From Acidobacteriota bacterium (lineage in GTDB: Bacteria; Acidobacteriota; Blastocatellia; Pyrinomonadales; Pyrinomonadaceae), in assembly GCA_019639175.1 (NCBI GenBank), contig JAHBSK010000005.1, positions 62,001 to 126,000 of the forward strand: a DNA stretch of 64,000 bases. The letters run 5' to 3'. The position numbers and the translations under genes were made by a program. This document shows, one piece after another, positions 17,691 to 26,227 of the stretch. The notes below the pieces were generated by a model. It worked only from the letters and a program-made list of their open reading frames with translations. It ran no database searches and was not told the DNA's origin. Each line of letters starts with the position of its first letter. The stretch's first letter is position 1.

Positions 17691-18602
17691 TTATATTCTT
17701 TTAAAAACGCGACACCCCGAAAATGAACAAGACACTTCGACCCCAACACCGGCACCGACCTGGAGTGTGACCCCGTCAAATTCCCATAGCACCAGAGGGT
17801 CATGCGGGTTTCTGTCAGGAGCGATCGAAGGTGCCAAGCCTACTTCCAGAGTTCCTGAAACCCCGTAAGCTCCGCCCGCTGCCATATTGAAGCTAAGGCC
17901 TCCAAAATCGATCGGGCTGCATGGAGCGACCTGTATGTGCAAGGCGAACTCAACCTCAGCTATCACGCCAATACCAACACCAAACTCTCCGTATAAAAAC
18001 GAGGTGATCTCCCGATCAAAACATATCCCGAGCGCTCCGCCGACAGACCCCACGAATCCGCCCTCCAGAGTTCCTCCGATCCCGATGGTCCAACCGGGTA
18101 CCCGTCTGGAAAGTTCTCCGCGAACCGACATTCCAGATATTTTATCCAACCGGCTCACGGCCGTTGCCCCGTTGATAGTCCCCAGGCGAAGTGGCATCAA
18201 AACTTCTCTTTTTACGCGTATCGCCGGTTGTAATCGGCGAGCCAGATCCTGAGCAAAGCTTATCGCGGGCTGCGAACGTCCCCGGGCTTCTGCCGCTTTG
18301 CGTTTCAATGTTTCCATCATTGCCGCGCCGCCATCGTGTTCAAGCTCGTTTTCAATATGTTTCCTGACCGCCCCAAATCCCGGCATCCGTGATATCTCCG
18401 AACCGGCGGCACGCTCAAGCAGCCGGGCCAGATCGGAATCCTTCTTTTTGAGACCGATCAGGTCATCCAACGGTGAGTTTTCCACGAGGCCCTGCAGCTT
18501 TTGGGCGGTGTTTTTCAGGCCATCTGCGGCCTTATTGAGCGGTTTGCCGGGAATGGATATTTTCCGCAGGCCCGGCGGGGTCATCGGGGGAATATTTTTC
18601 AC
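17691..18602 (-). CDS. Hypothetical protein, helical N-terminus and glycine-rich beta C-terminus
   Basis: 303 residues from a GTG at 18602, chosen because AAGGAGG lies a few bases upstream; the frame stays open to 18674 but that part is not needed. No family is recognised. The N-terminal 100 residues are charged and helical. The C-terminal half has alternating hydrophobic and glycine-rich strands (GGTLEGGFVGSVGGALG, FGVGIGVIAEVEFALHI, VGAGVGVEVSCSFSGC) that could form a beta-sheet or barrel. No signal peptide is seen. It lies downstream of a small protein and a hydrolase-like gene on the same strand. Confidence 0.7.
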   Translation of the reverse strand: MKNIPPMTPPGLRKISIPGKPLNKAADGLKNTAQKLQGLVENSPLDDLIGLKKKDSDLARLLERAAGSEISRMPGFGAVRKHIENELEHDGGAAMMETLKRKAAEARGRSQPAISFAQDLARRLQPAIRVKREVLMPLRLGTINGATAVSRLDKISGMSVRGELSRRVPGWTIGIGGTLEGGFVGSVGGALGICFDREITSFLYGEFGVGIGVIAEVEFALHIQVAPCSPIDFGGLSFNMAAGGAYGVSGTLEVGLAPSIAPDRNPHDPLVLWEFDGVTLQVGAGVGVEVSCSFSGCRVFKRI

Positions 18603-18975
18603 AGATCCTCCTTGTATCAAAGGTCGAATACGGCAACCTTTGGTCGGTCGCCTGAAAAGAACTTTCCAGATCAACTACAGAATGCGTTCATTAGGTGCGA
18701 TGGGCGGCAAGTTACAATACTTTTGAGCGTGATGTCAAATGCGGCCTGTGATCTGCGTAAACCTGATCACACGGGAACAAAGTATGGATCACCAAAATGA
18801 ATGGGAACGAAAGACGGGGGCAGGAAACGGTCAAAAGAGAATGCGGTTCACAGTAACCGGAGTGGTGATGAACAGTGTCTTCGGGAAAAAATATGACAAC
18901 TGCACGGCCCGTCATAGGTGCGAGCCGCCAATAAAAAGAGCCGTGGAGCGGCACAGTTTTCGATCTGAAAAGAGC
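18603..18975. other. Intergenic gap of 373 bases
   Basis: No convincing gene. A weak minus-strand terminator (4-base stem GCCG/CGGC then TTTTTATT) lies near 18932-18952 after the 121-residue gene. A good AAGGAGG ribosome binding site for the 303-residue gene sits at 18606-18613. An 80-codon minus frame here has atypical composition and was rejected. Confidence 0.5.
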
Positions 18976-19341
18976 CTATCTCAGTCCCAACAAAAGCCGA
19001 ACCGACCTGTCGGACACGGATCGTTCGGGATCACGCCGCCAGGCTTCCAGCGGCTCCATCTCGGTGTCTGTCAGTTCCACATTGAGAATAGATGCCATTT
19101 GCGTGCTTTCAAAAGCGCGTGTTGTCATGCTCAGTAACGGACAGGCGACGGACAACCGCTGAGGGTTGGCCGCCGCCGCTTCCGCTAATTCCACATCCGG
19201 GAACAGGTCGGCATAGGCCGTCACGTGCCATGCCGGATCCTGTCCGTTCTCATCCACACCCAAAAATCTTAAAAGCCCAAATCCGCTCTCAAGCTGAAAG
19301 ACGAGAACATCGCCCGGAGAAAATCTTTGATCAAATGACAT
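18976..19341 (-). CDS. Hypothetical 121-residue cytoplasmic protein
   Basis: Begins FSPGDVLVFQLESGFGLLRFLGV, a compact beta-rich start, and ends with a helical part containing SVSDRSVRLLLGLR. No signal peptide, membrane segment or known domain is recognised. It follows the hydrolase-like gene by 12 bases, so the two are co-transcribed and may work as a pair, for example an enzyme and its inhibitor or partner; that is inference from spacing alone. Confidence 0.7.
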   Translation of the reverse strand: MSFDQRFSPGDVLVFQLESGFGLLRFLGVDENGQDPAWHVTAYADLFPDVELAEAAAANPQRLSVACPLLSMTTRAFESTQMASILNVELTDTEMEPLEAWRRDPERSVSDRSVRLLLGLR

Positions 19342-19353
19342 ACTTTAGGTCTC

Positions 19354-19929
19354 TTACAATACGCCGTGGTGCCGTAGTTTGCCCCACATCCATGTCCTTG
19401 AGCCGTCGTCGCCCTCGTCACCGGCACCGGCGATGCCGCCATGCGATGTGTCGAAGGTTTTCTTTTTGTATTCGACATCGGCACCGGCATTTTGGCCGCA
19501 CGTGGGAAACAACTGCCTGTCCATCCAATTCTTTTTGATCGCTATCGCATGATAACAGACCTTTACGCAGTTTGGGATGAAGTTAAGATCGCTGTTCGTT
19601 GAACCGTCCTGATCGACCGCGTCAAAAAGGAACATTGCGTCTATCTGCTTTCCGCTGTTTTTGATGTCATGGGCCACCTGAATGCACGCTGCGGCCCCGC
19701 GGCTCCAGCCGATCAGAAATATCGGGCCGGAATTAGCGTGGATAAGAGCAGTGGCCTTATTTGCCATTTTTCTGATATTGACCGGACTCGGCCCCCAGGA
19801 TATTGCTGCAGGCCCTTCTACGTAGAGTTTTGGCCGTTGTTTGGTGTCACGATAGGCGTGCCAGACGTAATATTTGTAATTGTTTTCTCCAAAGATCGTA
19901 GGTGAACTTCCTTCAAGCGCAATAAGCAT
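19354..19929 (-). CDS. Alpha/beta-hydrolase-like protein (possibly DUF2235/Tle1-like)
   Basis: A 191-residue protein with a nucleophile-elbow-like GWSRGAAACI near residue 74, a downstream acidic strand FLFDAVDQD and a late SHGGIAG. This could be a Ser-Asp-His triad. The GxSRGA form is typical of DUF2235 and Tle1-type phospholipases, and not of ordinary GxSxG lipases. It is shorter than those families and has no signal peptide. GGAGG precedes the ATG at 19929. Substrate unknown; an effector or phospholipid role is only a suggestion. Confidence 0.6.
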   Translation of the reverse strand: MLIALEGSSPTIFGENNYKYYVWHAYRDTKQRPKLYVEGPAAISWGPSPVNIRKMANKATALIHANSGPIFLIGWSRGAAACIQVAHDIKNSGKQIDAMFLFDAVDQDGSTNSDLNFIPNCVKVCYHAIAIKKNWMDRQLFPTCGQNAGADVEYKKKTFDTSHGGIAGAGDEGDDGSRTWMWGKLRHHGVL

Positions 19930-20150
19930 TCAACTTCCCTCCATGATGTGCGAAATTTCTATATGAGATGTATTGACGAACGTTTAAACGTCTTTTTGCA
20001 CTAACAGGATAACAAAATCTACATTACCCGAAAATTAAATTTAGAAAATTTTATCCGTCAGCGAGACTTTGGCCGTGATATGAAGTTTATTCCAACTTTT
20101 GCTACACTTGGTTCAGAATTACTTTATTTTATAAGGGGATAAATTTCACA

Positions 20151-21341
20151 ATGTCATCCAAAAATGCGGTCATTATCAGTGCTGCCCGAACTCCTACGGG
20201 CAAATTTCAGGGTTTATTAAAAGGATTTTCGGCTCCCGATCTTGGAGCTGTCGCCATAAAAGAAGCAATAAAGCGAGCCGGTGTCGATCAGGCAAAGATC
20301 GACGAGGTCATCATGGGCTGCGTCGTTCAGGCGGGCATCGGCCAGGCTCCTGCAAGACAGGCGGCGTTAAAGGCGGGCTTGCCGCCTGAGGTTTCCGCTC
20401 TGACGGTGAACATGGTCTGCGGTTCAGGGCTTCGTGCGGTCGCTCTTGCGGGACAGTCCGTGAGGCTTGGCGATGCCGACTTTGTCGTTGCGGGCGGAAT
20501 GGAATCTATGTCAAACATTCCGTATGCAATGCCCGGAGCCAGAGACGGTTATCGAATGGGAAATCAGACAGTCGTTGACCTTATGATAAACGACGGCCTG
20601 TGGTGTCCGTTCGAGAATTGGCACATGGGAAACACCGGTGAGGTCGTTGCGGAAAAACACCAGATCACCAGAGAGACGCAGGACGAATTTGCGTTCAATT
20701 CACATCGAAAGGCGGCAGAGGCACAAGAGGCAGGACGCTTTGCCGAAGAGATCGTGCCGATCGAGATCCCGCAGAAGAAAGGCGATCCGATCATACTTGA
20801 TTATGACGAACCTGTTCGCCCTGAAACCACTATCGATGCTCTCGGCAAGCTCCGTCCGGCGTTCAAAAAAGACGGCGGAACGGTTACGGCAGGAAACGCT
20901 CCGGGCGTGAATGACGGAGCCTCCGCTCTGGTTGTAACGTCAGAAGAAAAGGCCGCTGACCTCGGCGTGGAACCGCTTGGGCGGATAGTTTCACACGCTG
21001 TTTCGGGCATCGAACCCAAATACATCATGCTGGCTCCTGTCGAAGGCATTCGCAGGGCCGTCGCGAAAGCCGGCTGGTCGTTGGAAGATGTCGATCTCTT
21101 TGAACTGAACGAGGCATTTTCTGTTCAGGCACTCGGTGTGATGAAGGAACTTGGCATCGACCCGGAAAAGGTCAACGTGAACGGCGGAGCGGTCGCACTC
21201 GGCCACGCTATCGGAAATTCCGGCTCACGCGTATTGACAACGCTGCTGTATGAAATGAAGCGGCGCGGAGCAAAACGCGGTGTTGCCGGCCTGTGTCTCG
21301 GCGGCGGAAATTCTGTCGCAATGGCGGTGGAAAGAGACTAA
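20151..21341 (+). CDS. Acetyl-CoA acetyltransferase / thiolase
   Basis: Condenses two acetyl-CoA or cleaves 3-ketoacyl-CoA. The 396-residue thiolase has acyl-accepting Cys90 ([11 protein letters not shown]), the MESMSN motif, catalytic His near residue 352 ([16 protein letters not shown]) and the second Cys near 382 ([12 protein letters not shown]). The His motif has AIGN where most family members have PIGA, a mild variation. Paired with the 3-hydroxyacyl-CoA dehydrogenase gene 132 bases downstream, it suggests short-chain fatty acid, butyrate or storage-polymer metabolism. A palindromic 80-base element lies between the two genes. Confidence 0.94.
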   Translation: MSSKNAVIISAARTPTGKFQGLLKGFSAPDLGAVAIKEAIKRAGVDQAKIDEVIMGCVVQAGIGQAPARQAALKAGLPPEVSALTVNMVCGSGLRAVALAGQSVRLGDADFVVAGGMESMSNIPYAMPGARDGYRMGNQTVVDLMINDGLWCPFENWHMGNTGEVVAEKHQITRETQDEFAFNSHRKAAEAQEAGRFAEEIVPIEIPQKKGDPIILDYDEPVRPETTIDALGKLRPAFKKDGGTVTAGNAPGVNDGASALVVTSEEKAADLGVEPLGRIVSHAVSGIEPKYIMLAPVEGIRRAVAKAGWSLEDVDLFELNEAFSVQALGVMKELGIDPEKVNVNGGAVALGHAIGNSGSRVLTTLLYEMKRRGAKRGVAGLCLGGGNSVAMAVERD

Positions 21342-21369
21342 CAACATAACCGGCAGTGTATTTCATTTT

Positions 21370-21449
21370 CTAACAGTTAATAGTTGTTTAGTTTTTAGTT
21401 AAGAGTTAAACAACTAATAACTGTAAACTGTGTAACTATTAACTGTTAG
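21370..21449. repeat. 80-base palindromic element, copy 2
   Basis: Same length and identical 14-base inverted ends (CTAACAGTTAATAG) as the element at 7994-8073, but in the opposite orientation. Its interior contains short direct repeats of TTAGTTTTTAGTT type. It lies between the thiolase and 3-hydroxyacyl-CoA dehydrogenase genes. Confidence 0.85.
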
Positions 21450-21473
21450 GATGGTTACGGATCTAATAAATTT

Positions 21474-22325
21474 ATGAGCGAAATTATTGGTGTGATCGGA
21501 GCGGGAACAATGGGCAACGGCATAGCGCAGACCGCGGCAAACGCGGGTTTTGACGTTGTAATGTGCGACATCAAACCGGAGTTCGTCGAACGCGGACTGG
21601 CGACGATAGGCAAAAGCCTTGACCGTTTTGTTAAAAAAGAAACGATGACCGAAGAGCAAAAGGCGGAGGTGCTGTCACGCATCAAAACCACGACCGAGCT
21701 TTCGGATCTGAAAGACTGCTCGCTGGTCGTTGAGGCCGCGAATGAAGATCTTGCGGTGAAAACGCAGATATTTGAACAGCTTGATACGATCTGTTCGCCG
21801 GACGCGATATTGTCTTCAAACACCTCGTCTATCTCGATAACAAAGATCGCGGCCGTCACAAAACGTCCCGACAAGGTCATCGGGATGCACTTTATGAATC
21901 CCGTTCCGCTGATGAAGCTGGTCGAGGTCATTCGCGGCATTGCCACCAGTGACGAAACGTATCAGAAAGTCCGTGATATTTCTGAAAAAATGGGCAAAAC
22001 TCCGTTGGACTGTGAAGATTTTCCCGGATTTGTCGCCAACCGCATTCTGATGCCGATGATAAATGAGGCGATCTATGCTCTTTATGAAGGCGTCGCAACC
22101 CGCGAAAGCATCGACGGCATTATGAAGCTGGGAATGAATCATCCGATGGGGCCGCTGACGCTCGCGGATTTTATCGGCCTTGATGTCTGCCTCGCGATCT
22201 TAATCGTGCTTCATGACGGCCTCGGCGATCCGAAATACCGCCCGTGTCCGCTGCTCAAAAAATACGTCGATGCCGGCTGGCTCGGCCGCAAGAGCGGAAA
22301 GGGTTTTTATGATTATTCCGAATGA
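21474..22325 (+). CDS. 3-hydroxybutyryl-CoA dehydrogenase
   Basis: NAD(P)-dependent oxidoreductase acting on 3-hydroxyacyl-CoA. The N-terminal Rossmann motif [14 protein letters not shown] is at residues 8-21, the catalytic His lies in [15 protein letters not shown], and the C-terminal helical domain has [18 protein letters not shown] and [18 protein letters not shown]. The 283-residue single-function form is the type acting on C4 substrates. With the upstream thiolase it forms two consecutive reactions. Confidence 0.94.
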   Translation: MSEIIGVIGAGTMGNGIAQTAANAGFDVVMCDIKPEFVERGLATIGKSLDRFVKKETMTEEQKAEVLSRIKTTTELSDLKDCSLVVEAANEDLAVKTQIFEQLDTICSPDAILSSNTSSISITKIAAVTKRPDKVIGMHFMNPVPLMKLVEVIRGIATSDETYQKVRDISEKMGKTPLDCEDFPGFVANRILMPMINEAIYALYEGVATRESIDGIMKLGMNHPMGPLTLADFIGLDVCLAILIVLHDGLGDPKYRPCPLLKKYVDAGWLGRKSGKGFYDYSE

Positions 22326-22386
22326 CCTTTACAGTGTGCGGCTTGGCAAATAAGCATCAGCGGTCTCTTAAACAGTGGAGGAACTC

Positions 22387-23169
22387 ATGAAAAGAACGGT
22401 CTTTCTATCCTTATCGATTCTGCTTGCGGCATTTTGTGTTGCCGCGCAAAACTATGATCAAAAGCCGCCGACATTGGAAGTGAACGGCTCCGCTGAAATA
22501 TTTGTCCAACCGGATCAAGTCCCCATCTCGCTGGATGTAACCAGAACGGACAAGGATCTTCAGGTGGCCAAAGAGCAGGTAGATTCGACCGTTTCAAAAG
22601 TACTCGCCCTGACATCATCATTTGAGATCAAACCGGAGAATGTAAAGACGCATTACATATCCGTCGAGATGAAATATAACTCTATCCGCGACCCGCAAAA
22701 GCGCATTTTCGATGAAGAAGGTGATGAGATAGGCACGCGAGTATTCATCGGATATGAAGTGTCCACCGGCGTTTCTGTACGGATCACGGATATTGGCAAA
22801 TTTCAGGGCTTTCTCGATGAGGTGTTGAAAACGGGTATTTCCGAAGTAAGCAGCGTGCGTTTTGAATCCTCGGAGCTTAGGAAATATCGAGACATGGCTC
22901 GGGATATGGCAATGAAAGCAGCACAGGAAAAAGCCTCAGCCATGGCACGCTCCATCGGGCAGGAAATTGGGAAGGCCATCTTTATCAAAGAAGGCCGTGT
23001 GGCGGATCAGACAAATTCCAGATATAGCAGCAATGTTTACGCCAACTCCAATATAGCGATCGTTGACGGCGTCAACGTCTCCAGGGTCGAAAAAGAAGGC
23101 TTGGCAACATTTTCACCGGGGGCTATCAGCATCAACGCGGAAGTTTCGGTCATATTCCTATTAAATTGA
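22387..23169 (+). CDS. SIMPL-domain (DUF541) periplasmic protein
   Basis: 260 residues with a Sec signal peptide (cleavage after CVAAQ) and the SIMPL/DUF541 pattern: TLEVNGSAEIFVQPDQVPISLDV at the mature start, then an ISSVSFESSELR-like segment (ISEVSSVRFESSELRKYRDMA). The family includes E. coli YggE and has no settled activity; oxidative-stress effects are reported for it. The ATG at 22387 is chosen for its GGAGG ribosome binding site. Confidence 0.88.
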   Translation: MKRTVFLSLSILLAAFCVAAQNYDQKPPTLEVNGSAEIFVQPDQVPISLDVTRTDKDLQVAKEQVDSTVSKVLALTSSFEIKPENVKTHYISVEMKYNSIRDPQKRIFDEEGDEIGTRVFIGYEVSTGVSVRITDIGKFQGFLDEVLKTGISEVSSVRFESSELRKYRDMARDMAMKAAQEKASAMARSIGQEIGKAIFIKEGRVADQTNSRYSSNVYANSNIAIVDGVNVSRVEKEGLATFSPGAISINAEVSVIFLLN

Positions 23170-23243
23170 ACTGACAAGATACGCTAAACCAAATCTTCCG
23201 TTAACACGTAATACATTTGATACAAGCCCTGAGGAGCAATTTT

Positions 23244-24593
23244 ATGCAGAAATTTTTTGTGACCCTATTCTGTCTGGCAGCCTCACTGGCTGTTTCCGCA
23301 CAGCTCAAGGTTCCGCCGATAGAGCTGAAGGAAAGGACGCTTGCCAATGGGCTGCGTGTGGTTTCGCACCGCGATACGTCGAGTCCGACCGTTTCCATTC
23401 ACGTCTGGTATGATGTTGGCGGCAAGAACGACCCGCCCGGCAGATCGGGGTTTGCTCATATGTTCGAGCATATGATGTTCAAGGCGACGAAGAATATGCC
23501 GAACGAAAAGATGGACCGCCTGACGGAGGACGTTGGCGGTTTCAACAACGCCTCGACATGGCCCGATTTTACAAATTATTTCGAGGTCGTGCCGTCAAAT
23601 TATCTTGAGGTTCTGTTGTGGGCGGAATCTGACCGCATGGTCAACCTCAACGTAGATGACGCCAGTTTCAATTCCGAACGTGACGTTGTGAAAGAAGAGT
23701 ATCGGCAAGGGATACTTGCAAATCCTTACGGCCGCTTTTACTGGCTGATGGACGACCTGAGTTTTCAAAAACATCCGTATAAGAACGGAGTTATCGGAAA
23801 CCTTGAACAGCTTGACGCAGCCACGCGGGCGGACGCCGAAAAGTTCTATAAAGATTTTTACAGGCCGGACAATGCCGTTCTGATCGTCGTTGGTGATTTT
23901 GATCAAAAGCAGTTCGACGACTGGGTCGATAAATATTTCGGGGCCATAAAGAAACCCGAAGGAACGATACCGCGTGTGACCGAGGTCGAACCGGAATGGA
24001 CAACGGAACGCCGATACAATGAGACCGGCCCGATCGTTCCATTCCCGGCGACGGCGATCTTGTATCGTGCTCCGCGAACCACCGATGCTGATATTCCCGC
24101 GCTCCGCCTGGCGGCGGCAATAATGTCCGGTGGTGAAAGTTCACGCCTTTACCAGTCTCTTGTCCGCGATCAGCAGATCGCTCAGGACGCGAGCTTTGAT
24201 CTTGAGCTTAATACCGAAGGCGGCAGGATGGGCTTTGTCGCGATAGGTTCTGATAAGGCTACATCTGAAGCACTGGAAAAGGCTCTGTTAGCCGAACTGA
24301 AAAAGATGCAGGACGAAGGCGTCACAGCAGCGGAACTTGAAAAAGCGAAGAACCGCGCCGTTGCCGGAGCTATTCGCCAACGCGAAACAAATGACGGCAA
24401 GGCAAATGCCATCGAACGCTCGGTCGCATATCTGGGCGATGCAAAGGCGGTAAATAACGAGGTCGCAAAGCTTCAGGCTGTGACGGCTGCCGATATTCAA
24501 CGCGTAATGAAAAAGTATTTCGAGGACAACAACCGCGTGGTCATCTATTACAACCAGGCGAAACAGGCGGAGGGCGAAGACGATGACAAATAA
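23244..24593 (+). CDS. M16 zinc metallopeptidase, catalytic subunit
   Basis: Secreted insulinase-family peptidase of 449 residues with a signal peptide (cleavage after AVSAQ). The inverted zinc motif HxxEH is intact: His72, Glu75 and His76 in AHMFEHMMFK; the distal zinc-ligand Glu is in the VKEEYRQGI region. It ends with an acidic tail. The ATG at 23244 has GAGGAG upstream. The stop overlaps the start of the second M16 gene, which lacks the zinc motif, so a periplasmic active/inactive heterodimer is expected. Confidence 0.93.
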   Translation: MQKFFVTLFCLAASLAVSAQLKVPPIELKERTLANGLRVVSHRDTSSPTVSIHVWYDVGGKNDPPGRSGFAHMFEHMMFKATKNMPNEKMDRLTEDVGGFNNASTWPDFTNYFEVVPSNYLEVLLWAESDRMVNLNVDDASFNSERDVVKEEYRQGILANPYGRFYWLMDDLSFQKHPYKNGVIGNLEQLDAATRADAEKFYKDFYRPDNAVLIVVGDFDQKQFDDWVDKYFGAIKKPEGTIPRVTEVEPEWTTERRYNETGPIVPFPATAILYRAPRTTDADIPALRLAAAIMSGGESSRLYQSLVRDQQIAQDASFDLELNTEGGRMGFVAIGSDKATSEALEKALLAELKKMQDEGVTAAELEKAKNRAVAGAIRQRETNDGKANAIERSVAYLGDAKAVNNEVAKLQAVTAADIQRVMKKYFEDNNRVVIYYNQAKQAEGEDDDK

Positions 24594-26139
24594 TAAAATG
24601 CGGAATGCGGAATGCGGAGTGCGGAATCTCGGACGCGAGACATTTAGACTTAAGTGTCTCCTTGTCTCCTTGTCTCCATGTCTCCTCGTCTTCCTCGCTC
24701 TGTCCCTCTGTGTCTCTGCGGTCAATTTATCCGCACAGGAACCAAAACCCGGCCCGGCTAGAACGGTTAATATTCCCGCTGTTAAAGAAACAAAACTTAA
24801 GAACGGCATGACCGTCGCCGTTGTTGAGAAACGCAACGTGCCGCTTGTGACGGTCCAGCTTTTGGTGCGATCGGGTGCAAATGCGGAAAGCATGGAAAAA
24901 GCAGGCCTTGCCGATATGACCGCTTCGATGCTGACCAAAGGCACGAAAACCCGCACCGCAGAACAGATAGCCGAACAGATGGAATTTCTCGGCGGATCGA
25001 TCTATTCCGGCGCCGGATGGAACAATTCGTCGGTCACGATCTCCGTCACGTCAGACAAACTCGATCAGGCAATGGAGATATTGGCTGACGTTGTGCTTAA
25101 TCCGACATTTCCGCAATCGGAACTAGACCTGCTGAAATCGCAGGCAATAGACGGCCTGACCTACAATCTGACCCAGCCTGGATTTTTGGCAAATTACGTT
25201 GCAAGCAAATATAGCTTCGGAGAACATCCTGCCGGTGGAACGCCGGAAAGCCTAACCTCTATTACCCAAAGTAATGTTCTGAGCTTTTACAAGAATCAGT
25301 TTGATCCCTACAAGGCGGTATTAATATTTTCCGGCGATATCACGGCGGACAGGGCAAACAAATTAGCCACCACATCTTTTGACAAATGGAAAGGGCAAAG
25401 AAGTGGCGAAACGGTTCGCGGCCTCGTTAATACAGATCTGTCGTCAACCGATTCTAATGAAAAACTACTTATTATTGATTTGCCAAATTCCGGGCAGGCT
25501 TCAGTTAGCTATGTAAATAAACTTAGTGTGGGCCGCACACATTATTTAGAACCTCAAAAAGGACAAACATCGGTAAGTTACTACCCCTCTGCAGTTCTTA
25601 ATTCAGTATTTGGTGGTGGATATTCTTCAAGATTAAATCAGGAAATCCGTATAAAACGAGGATTAAGTTATGGGGCGGGAAGTTCTTTTGCTTGGCGTCA
25701 TTCTTTTGGTAACTTTGGAACCCGAACCCAGACCAAAAACGAATCCGCGCCGGAAGTTGCTGAACTTGTATTGACCGAGATCAAGCGGCTGATAGACGAA
25801 GAAATTCCCGAGGCCGAATTGGCTCCACGTAAATCGGTTCTGACAGGCGGTTTTGGCCGCAACATTGAAACAACCGGCGGGCTGGTCAACGCCTTAGCCG
25901 ATCTTTACACGTTCGATATACCGACGACTGAATTGAACAAGTATATGACGAGCGTCAATGCCGTGACCGACAAGCAAATAAGAGATATCGCAAAGGCACA
26001 TTTGCTTGGCGGCGATATTATAATCGTCGGTGACTATTCGATCTTCAAGGACGATCTGGCGAAGCGGTTTCCGAATATAAAGCCGGAGGTGATACCGGCG
26101 GCGGAATTGGATATAACAAAACCGAGCTTGCGTAAGTAA
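24583..26139 (+). CDS. M16 family protein, catalytically inactive partner
   Basis: A 518-residue M16 homologue in which the HxxEH site is replaced (AGLADMTASMLTKGTKT), so it should not bind zinc. It keeps the C-terminal M16 signature GGGYSSRLNQEIRIKRGLSYGA, used for substrate binding. It overlaps the catalytic-subunit gene by 11 bases. The first 50 codons, including the hydrophobic signal region, are written in tandem repeats (GCGGAAT heptamers, then TGTCTCCT octamers). About 25430-25730 is markedly more AT-rich in codon choice than the rest. Confidence 0.92.
   Translation: MTNNKMRNAECGVRNLGRETFRLKCLLVSLSPCLLVFLALSLCVSAVNLSAQEPKPGPARTVNIPAVKETKLKNGMTVAVVEKRNVPLVTVQLLVRSGANAESMEKAGLADMTASMLTKGTKTRTAEQIAEQMEFLGGSIYSGAGWNNSSVTISVTSDKLDQAMEILADVVLNPTFPQSELDLLKSQAIDGLTYNLTQPGFLANYVASKYSFGEHPAGGTPESLTSITQSNVLSFYKNQFDPYKAVLIFSGDITADRANKLATTSFDKWKGQRSGETVRGLVNTDLSSTDSNEKLLIIDLPNSGQASVSYVNKLSVGRTHYLEPQKGQTSVSYYPSAVLNSVFGGGYSSRLNQEIRIKRGLSYGAGSSFAWRHSFGNFGTRTQTKNESAPEVAELVLTEIKRLIDEEIPEAELAPRKSVLTGGFGRNIETTGGLVNALADLYTFDIPTTELNKYMTSVNAVTDKQIRDIAKAHLLGGDIIIVGDYSIFKDDLAKRFPNIKPEVIPAAELDITKPSLRK
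24600..24722 (+). repeat. Tandem repeats coding an N-terminus
   Basis: Four heptamers GCGGAAT (third one GCGGAGT) at 24600-24627, then about five TGTCTCCT/TGTCTCCA-type octamers from 24655, then CTCTGTCCCTCTGTG words. The reading frame through the repeats gives CLLVSLSPCLLVFLALSLCV, which has the hydrophobicity of a signal peptide. Confidence 0.8.
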
Positions 26140-26220
26140 GGCGGAAACCCGAATGGTAATGAGGGTGAAAACACGGCCGATGTAGATAACACACTCCCTA
26201 ACGGTCGTGTTTCCGCCCTT
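26137..26220 (+). promoter_or_regulatory. Structured leader before ubiD-like gene
   Basis: AAGGCGGAAAC at 26137 is mirrored by GTTTCCGCCCTT at 26209, and the inner arms AACACGGCCG and CGGTCGTGTT can form an alternative hairpin. The two structures share bases and end eight bases before the ATG. They could be a terminator remnant or a translational control; no known riboswitch is recognised. Confidence 0.3.
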
Positions 26221-26227
26221 GATCTTT

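Noticed and set aside
18712-18954. 80-residue minus-strand frame in the 18.6-19.0 kb gap
   Set aside because: His/Cys/Pro-rich without protein-like pattern, no ribosome binding site, and it overlaps a terminator-like hairpin.
24605-24811. Overlapping 68-residue frame at the M16 repeat region
   Set aside because: It is an alternative-frame reading of the same tandem repeats; the M16 frame continues into a conserved protein.
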